64,000 nucleotides of DNA. Source: Algoriphagus oliviformis. Lineage in GTDB: Bacteria; Bacteroidota; Bacteroidia; Cytophagales; Cyclobacteriaceae. The notes beneath the pieces were generated by a model. It was given only the letters and a program-made list of their open reading frames with translations. It was not told the DNA's origin and ran no database searches. The stretch spans positions 1 through 64,000 of the forward strand of contig NZ_JAFKCT010000007.1 of assembly GCF_017254915.1 (NCBI RefSeq). Reading direction: 5' to 3'. Made by a program: the position numbers and the translations under genes. Below, in pieces: positions 59,644 to 64,000 of the stretch (position 1 is its first letter; each line of letters begins with the position of its first letter).

Positions 59644-60981
59644 ATGAGACAAAGACGATTTCTACTTTGTGTTTTCTGGCTGCTCTCCGCTTCGGCCCTT
59701 CGGGCCCAGGACGAGCCGGAAGACAGTACCCGCTTCACCGTCGAGGAGATGGTGAAGTTTGCCCTGGTAAACAGTCCCCTGGTGCAGGTCTCCGAGCTGG
59801 ATGCCGAGATAGGCGACCGGCAGATCAAGTCGGCCCTGTCGGCCTGGCTGCCCCAGGTGTCGGCCAATACCCAGTGGAGCAACAACCTGAAGCTGCAGAC
59901 CCAGCCCATCGGTGACCAGCTGATCACCTTTGGGCAGCCCTACTCCGGCAATCTCAACTTCACCGTGGACCAGACGATCTTCAACCGGGACGTGTTCCTG
60001 GCCTCCAAGGGCTCGGGCCTGGTGCGGGATCAGCTGAGCCAAACCATGGAAACCCAGAAAATCGACGCGGTGATCACGGTGGCGCGGGCCTTCTATGACC
60101 TGCTGCTCAGCCAGGAGCAGATCAAGGTTTTTGACGAAAACATCGTCCGCCAGGAAAAGCAGTACAAGGACGCCCACGCCAGATACGAGGCGGGACTGGT
60201 GGACAAGACCGACTTCCAAAGGGCAAGCATCAGCCTGGCGAATATCCAGAGCCAGCGTAATCGCCTGGTCACTTCCCTGGAGGCAAAATATGCCTACCTG
60301 AAGCAGGTGAGCGGCTATCCGCTGGATAGGGAGCTGACGATCCACTACGAGTATGGGGAGATGGCCCAAAGGGCCGAGCTGGATGTGGCGCCCGACTTTG
60401 TCATGGAAAACCGGGTGGACTATCAGCTTGCCAGGACACGGTACTCGATCGCGGAGCTGGAGACCAGCTATTCCAAATGGGCCTACATCCCGACGGTGAG
60501 AGGGTTTTACAATTACAACTTCCTGTTTTTCAACCAGAACTTCTCGGGTTTGCTGGATGAGTCCTTTCCGACCTCGGCTGTGGGCCTGAGTGCTTCCATT
60601 CCGATTTTCCAGGGAGGCAAGCGCTCCGATGAGGTGAGACTGGCCAAGCTGAGACAGGAAAAGTCCAGGGTGTCGCTGACGGACTTTGAGAAGCAGCTCA
60701 ACACGGAGTACGAGTCCGCTCTGGCTGACTACAACGCCAACTACTTCGCTTGGCAGACCCTTCAGGACAACCTCGACCTGGCCGAAGAAGTGTACAACAC
60801 CATCAAGCTCCAGTATGACGAAGGGGTCAAAGCCTACGTCGATCTGGTGGTGGCCGAGTCCGAGCTCCGTACCGCCCAGATCAATAACTACAATGCCCTC
60901 TACAGTGTGCTGTCCAGCAAGCTGGACCTCCAGCGCGCGATGGGGCTCATCAATCCTACATCCATCGAATCTTCATTCTGA
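59644..60981 (+). CDS. tolC: TolC-family outer-membrane efflux protein
   Basis: 445 residues. Signal peptide 1-22 (ALRAQ). Two repeated halves with long helices (about 30-220 and 240-440): LVNSPLVQVSELDAEIGDRQIKSALSAWLPQVSANTQW, AFYDLLLSQEQIKVFDENI, ARYEAGLVDKTDFQRA in the first, and PIFQGGKRSDEVRLAKLRQEKSR, QLNTEYESALADYNANYFAWQTLQDNLDLAEEVYNTIKLQYDEGVKAYVDLVVAESELRTAQ in the second. It forms the trimeric outer-membrane duct of the RND pump. Confidence 0.95.
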   Translation: MRQRRFLLCVFWLLSASALRAQDEPEDSTRFTVEEMVKFALVNSPLVQVSELDAEIGDRQIKSALSAWLPQVSANTQWSNNLKLQTQPIGDQLITFGQPYSGNLNFTVDQTIFNRDVFLASKGSGLVRDQLSQTMETQKIDAVITVARAFYDLLLSQEQIKVFDENIVRQEKQYKDAHARYEAGLVDKTDFQRASISLANIQSQRNRLVTSLEAKYAYLKQVSGYPLDRELTIHYEYGEMAQRAELDVAPDFVMENRVDYQLARTRYSIAELETSYSKWAYIPTVRGFYNYNFLFFNQNFSGLLDESFPTSAVGLSASIPIFQGGKRSDEVRLAKLRQEKSRVSLTDFEKQLNTEYESALADYNANYFAWQTLQDNLDLAEEVYNTIKLQYDEGVKAYVDLVVAESELRTAQINNYNALYSVLSSKLDLQRAMGLINPTSIESSF

Positions 60982-61015
60982 TTTCAGCTGACCATTGAAA
61001 ATAAAACACTCCCAG

Positions 61016-62119
61016 ATGAAAAAGTATTTTAATCCAAGCACCCTATTCTTTGCAGCCCTTGCCGCGGTACTCTATGGCTGCGGAAACGCCGCCCAAACCC
61101 CACCGCCTCCGCCCCCTGTGGCCGTGTCGGTGTACAAGGTGGCGACCAAACCGGTGACCGGCCTGGACAGCTATCCGGCCACGGTCGTCGCGCTCAATGA
61201 GATCGAGCTCCGTCCCCAGGTCAGCGGCTACATCACCCACATCTTTGTACAGGATGGACAGCAGGTGAAAAAGGGCCAAAAGCTCTACCAAATCGACCAG
61301 ACCAAATACGTGGCGGCTCGCAACCAAGCCGCTGCCTCCCTGGCTTCCGCCAAGGCCCAGCTGGCCAGAGTCCAGAAGGACGTGGACCGCTACGAGCGCC
61401 TGGACCAAAACGAGGCCATCGCCAAGCAAACCCTGGACAATGCCAAGGCTGAGCTGCTGGCTGCCCAAGCCCAAGTGCAGGCAGCGGAGGCGCAAGTGGC
61501 CGCTGCGGAGACCGACCTCGGCTACTCCCAGATCACCGCGCCTTTTGACGGGAAGATCGGTATTTCCCAAGTGAGACTGGGTACCCAGGTTTCACCTGGC
61601 CAGCCTCTGCTCAACACCCTGTCCTCCATGGATCCGGTACAGGTGGATTTTGTGATCAACGAAAAGGAAATCCCCCGCTACTACAGGCTGGTAAATGCCC
61701 CTGATGCCCCGGATTCGCTCTTTACGCTCAAGCTGAGCGACGACAGCCTCTATCCGCATCCCGGGAAGTTGGCCACGGTGGACCGAGCGGTGGGCCGCCA
61801 GACCGGCACGGTCAACGTCCGCGTGGAATTTCCCAATGACGAGGGAATGCTCATTCCGGGCATGACCGGAGTCCTGCGCGTGATCAATGCCGACCACGGT
61901 GACCAGCTGGTGATTCCCTACAAGGCCGTGACTGAGCAGATGGGCGAGTACTTTGTGTACGTCCTCGGCGAGGATGACACCGTGACGCAGCAGACGCTGA
62001 AGCTGGGGACTGTCTTTGGTGCAGAGGTGGCTGTGAGGGAAGGGCTCCAGGCCGGGCAGACCATCGTGGTGGATGGCATCCAAAAGCTCCGCCAAGGCTC
62101 GAAAGTGCAAGTGCAGTAA
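61016..62119 (+). CDS. RND periplasmic adaptor (membrane-fusion) lipoprotein
   Basis: 367 residues from ATG 61016; a TTG seven codons up is in frame. Lipobox VLYGC (Cys22), a Pro-rich stretch (QTPPPPPP), a barrel-sandwich domain (LRPQVSGYITHIFVQDGQQVKKGQKLYQID), a coiled-coil hairpin rich in Ala/Lys/Gln (about 100-170), the second half-motif (YSQITAPFDGKIGISQVRLGTQVSPGQPL), and a beta-barrel plus membrane-proximal domain. It bridges TolC and the inner-membrane pump. AcrA/MexA-type. Confidence 0.95.
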   Translation: MKKYFNPSTLFFAALAAVLYGCGNAAQTPPPPPPVAVSVYKVATKPVTGLDSYPATVVALNEIELRPQVSGYITHIFVQDGQQVKKGQKLYQIDQTKYVAARNQAAASLASAKAQLARVQKDVDRYERLDQNEAIAKQTLDNAKAELLAAQAQVQAAEAQVAAAETDLGYSQITAPFDGKIGISQVRLGTQVSPGQPLLNTLSSMDPVQVDFVINEKEIPRYYRLVNAPDAPDSLFTLKLSDDSLYPHPGKLATVDRAVGRQTGTVNVRVEFPNDEGMLIPGMTGVLRVINADHGDQLVIPYKAVTEQMGEYFVYVLGEDDTVTQQTLKLGTVFGAEVAVREGLQAGQTIVVDGIQKLRQGSKVQVQ

Positions 62120-62149
62120 GCCAATTTTTTCCATCAAGAATACGAAGCA

Positions 62150-64000
62150 ATGATATCAGAAATATTCATAAAACGCCCCGTGATGGCGATGGTGATCTCT
62201 ATCGTCATCGTACTGGTGGGCGTGCTGGCAGCGCTAAATCTGCCGGTGACCCAATACCCCAACATCACCCCTCCGGTGGTGTCCGTGTCGGCGATCTACT
62301 CCGGTGCCGACGCCCAGACCGTGGAGCAGACCGTAGCCACGCCTATCGAGACCCAGGTCAACGGTACCCCGGGCATGGCCTACATCAGCTCCAACAATAC
62401 CAGCACGGGACAAATGCAGATGAACGTGACCTTCGAAGTGGGCACCGACATCGACATCGCGACGCTGGATGTGCAAAACCGCGTCAGCATCGCCGAGCCG
62501 GTGGTGCCGGAGGCGGTGAGAAGGCTGGGGCTGACCGTGAGAAAGCGGAACCCAAGCATCATGATGGTGATCAGCATCTACTCGCCCAAGGGTACGCATG
62601 ATCCAAAGTTCCTCTCCAACTATACTAACATCTTCATCAAGGATGCTTTGGCCCGGGTGCCCGGAGTGGGAGACATCAATGCCATCGGGCAGGACTTTTC
62701 CATGCGGGTCTGGCTGCGGCCGGACAAGATGGCCCAATACGGCATCTCCACTGCCCAGGTGAATGCCGCCATCCAGGAGCAAAACCTCCAGGTCGCGGCT
62801 GGTACGGTCGGCGGTATGCCGCAGTTTACCTCCCAGGCTTTCGAATACGCCATCACGGTCAACGGCCGCTTGGTGGAGCAGGAGGAGTTTGAAAACATCA
62901 TCGTCCGCACCAATCCCCTGGACGGCTCCATCGTGTACCTCAAGGATATCGCACGCGTGGAGTTGGGGCAGTTTGACTATGGCAGGTACTCCACGGTCAA
63001 TGGCCAGGATGCCGCCATTCTCCTCGTGTATCAGGCTCCGGGCAGCAACGCGCTGGAAACTGCCGAGGGCGTGTACAAGGCCCTGGATGAGCTGAAGACT
63101 TCTTTCCCGGCGGACATGGACTACGTGGTGCCCTTTGAGTCGGTCTCCGTGGTGGAGGTGTCCATCAACGAGGTGATCAAGACCTTTGGGGAGGCGCTGC
63201 TGCTGGTGATCGTCGTGGTGTTCCTTTTCCTGCAAAGCTGGAGGGCTACCCTCGTGCCTATCTTGGCGATTCCCGTGTCCATCATCGGTACCTTTATCTT
63301 CTTTGTGCCGCTCGGCTTTACCATCAATACCCTGACCATGTTCGGTTTTGTACTGGCGATCGGGATCGTGGTGGATGATGCCATCGTGGTGGTGGAAGCG
63401 GCTCAGCATTACATCGACCGATTCAAGCTTTCTGCGAAAGAAGCCACCCGCAGGGCGATGAAAGACATCACCGCTCCGGTGATCGCCATTGCGCTGATCC
63501 TTGCCGCGGTGTTTATTCCGGTAGGTTTTATCCCCGGTATCGTGGGTAGAATGTACCAGCAGTTTGCGATCACCATCGCGATCTCGGTGTTGATTTCGGC
63601 TTTTGTCGCCTTGACTTTGACCCCGGCGCTGTGTAGCCTTTTGCTCCGTCCTTCCGAGGTTACTCCTGAGGGAAAGGGCCTCAACAAGTTTTTCTACAAG
63701 TTCAACACCTGGTTTGAGCGGGTGACCGCTTCCTATTCCAACGGGGTAAGATCCTGGATCAAAAAAGCGCCTCTGGTACTCGTGATCTTGGTCTGCATCT
63801 TTGCGGGCACGTTTGGGCTCTTCCAGACCAAGCCTACCGGCTTCCTGCCCACAGAGGATGAAGGGCGTCTCTTTGTCTCTGTGGAGCTGCCCGAGGGGGC
63901 TTCCAGCTCCAGAACCCGCGAAGTGATGACCGAAATGGTGAAGCTGATCCGCAGCACCGAGGGCATCAACAACGTGACCGGTATCGGTGGACTGAACGCG
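62150..64000 (+). CDS. RND efflux pump, inner-membrane subunit (partial)
   Basis: 617 residues visible; a full pump is about 1040-1050, so the window cuts it in the middle of the second half. ISEIFIKRPVMAMVISIVIVLVG starts TM1; AQTVEQTVATPIETQVNGTPGMAYISSNNTSTGQMQM, RVPGVGDINAIG and FGFVLAIGIVVDDAIVVVE (TM4, the proton-relay Asp pair) are classical HAE1-family blocks, as is RAMKDITAPVIAIALILAAVFIPVGF. It uses the proton gradient to export drugs, bile-like compounds or detergents via the adaptor and TolC. Confidence 0.96.
   Translation, partial: MISEIFIKRPVMAMVISIVIVLVGVLAALNLPVTQYPNITPPVVSVSAIYSGADAQTVEQTVATPIETQVNGTPGMAYISSNNTSTGQMQMNVTFEVGTDIDIATLDVQNRVSIAEPVVPEAVRRLGLTVRKRNPSIMMVISIYSPKGTHDPKFLSNYTNIFIKDALARVPGVGDINAIGQDFSMRVWLRPDKMAQYGISTAQVNAAIQEQNLQVAAGTVGGMPQFTSQAFEYAITVNGRLVEQEEFENIIVRTNPLDGSIVYLKDIARVELGQFDYGRYSTVNGQDAAILLVYQAPGSNALETAEGVYKALDELKTSFPADMDYVVPFESVSVVEVSINEVIKTFGEALLLVIVVVFLFLQSWRATLVPILAIPVSIIGTFIFFVPLGFTINTLTMFGFVLAIGIVVDDAIVVVEAAQHYIDRFKLSAKEATRRAMKDITAPVIAIALILAAVFIPVGFIPGIVGRMYQQFAITIAISVLISAFVALTLTPALCSLLLRPSEVTPEGKGLNKFFYKFNTWFERVTASYSNGVRSWIKKAPLVLVILVCIFAGTFGLFQTKPTGFLPTEDEGRLFVSVELPEGASSSRTREVMTEMVKLIRSTEGINNVTGIGGLNA

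Noticed and set aside
1..64000. tRNA, rRNA, transposase, integrase or cas genes
   Set aside because: None seen by motif reading; a tRNAscan/Infernal run would settle short RNAs.

Overview
The window is a chromosomal stretch of a Bacteroidota bacterium. Evidence: a SusC/SusD pair, RND, BtuB/BtuG-like and S8-lacking but HtrA-rich envelope genes, many type II (lipobox) signal peptides, weak ribosome binding sites, and a TTTG/TAnTTTG-type promoter in front of the B12 riboswitch. Gene content and the types of short palindromic repeat resemble Cytophagales (Cyclobacteriaceae/Algoriphagus-like); that placement is inference. I see no tRNA, rRNA, transposase, phage gene or CRISPR array. Most of the window looks GC-rich and chromosomal; two AT-rich patches (about 240-1760 and 15240-16900) look foreign.

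Layout. 1-1760: AT-rich, cassette-like array of three small same-strand genes separated by long imperfect palindromes; the second gene is frameshifted. 2.1-5.4 kb: two lipoproteins (the first with a permuted NlpC/P60-like His...Cys arrangement), a DHFR/RibD-like reductase, a small secreted protein, and an MpaB-type oxygenase. 5.9-10.6 kb: SusC/SusD pair closed by a strong terminator. 10.7-14.6 kb: DUF4440-like protein, HExxH secreted putative protease, an unknown membrane-hairpin protein and a CE15-like glucuronoyl esterase. 14.6-17.0 kb: repeat cluster, then a PD-(D/E)XK-type nuclease gene in an AT-rich segment flanked by palindromic elements. 17.1-20.9 kb: large lipoprotein dehydrogenase with HEAT-like region and cytochrome c, and a TPR membrane protein.

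21.1-28.1 kb is a B12 uptake locus: leftward BtuF-, BtuC- and BtuD-like ABC importer genes, and divergently a promoter, a cobalamin riboswitch, a BtuB-like TonB-dependent receptor and a beta-propeller lipoprotein in the position of BtuG. Two interspersed palindromes sit in it: one inside the riboswitch, one in frame inside the btuB coding region.

28.2-50.3 kb is largely housekeeping and protein quality control: HI0074-like orphan, HtrA protease, dxr, rseP, an unknown pair of paralogous surface/barrel proteins plus a Kelch lipoprotein, lon, hslU, an SDR, SixA phosphatase, cold-shock protein, MscS channel, Hsp20, a second HtrA protease, a serine beta-lactamase-like hydrolase and a HAD phosphatase.

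51.3-58.8 kb: an intradiol dioxygenase-like protein, then a leftward putative sialic acid cluster (sialidase, PhoPQ-related alpha/beta hydrolase, BNR protein, DapA/NanA-family lyase, sodium/solute symporter). 59.0-64.0 kb: TetR regulator with a palindromic operator-like site, then TolC, membrane-fusion lipoprotein and RND pump (the last cut by the window end).
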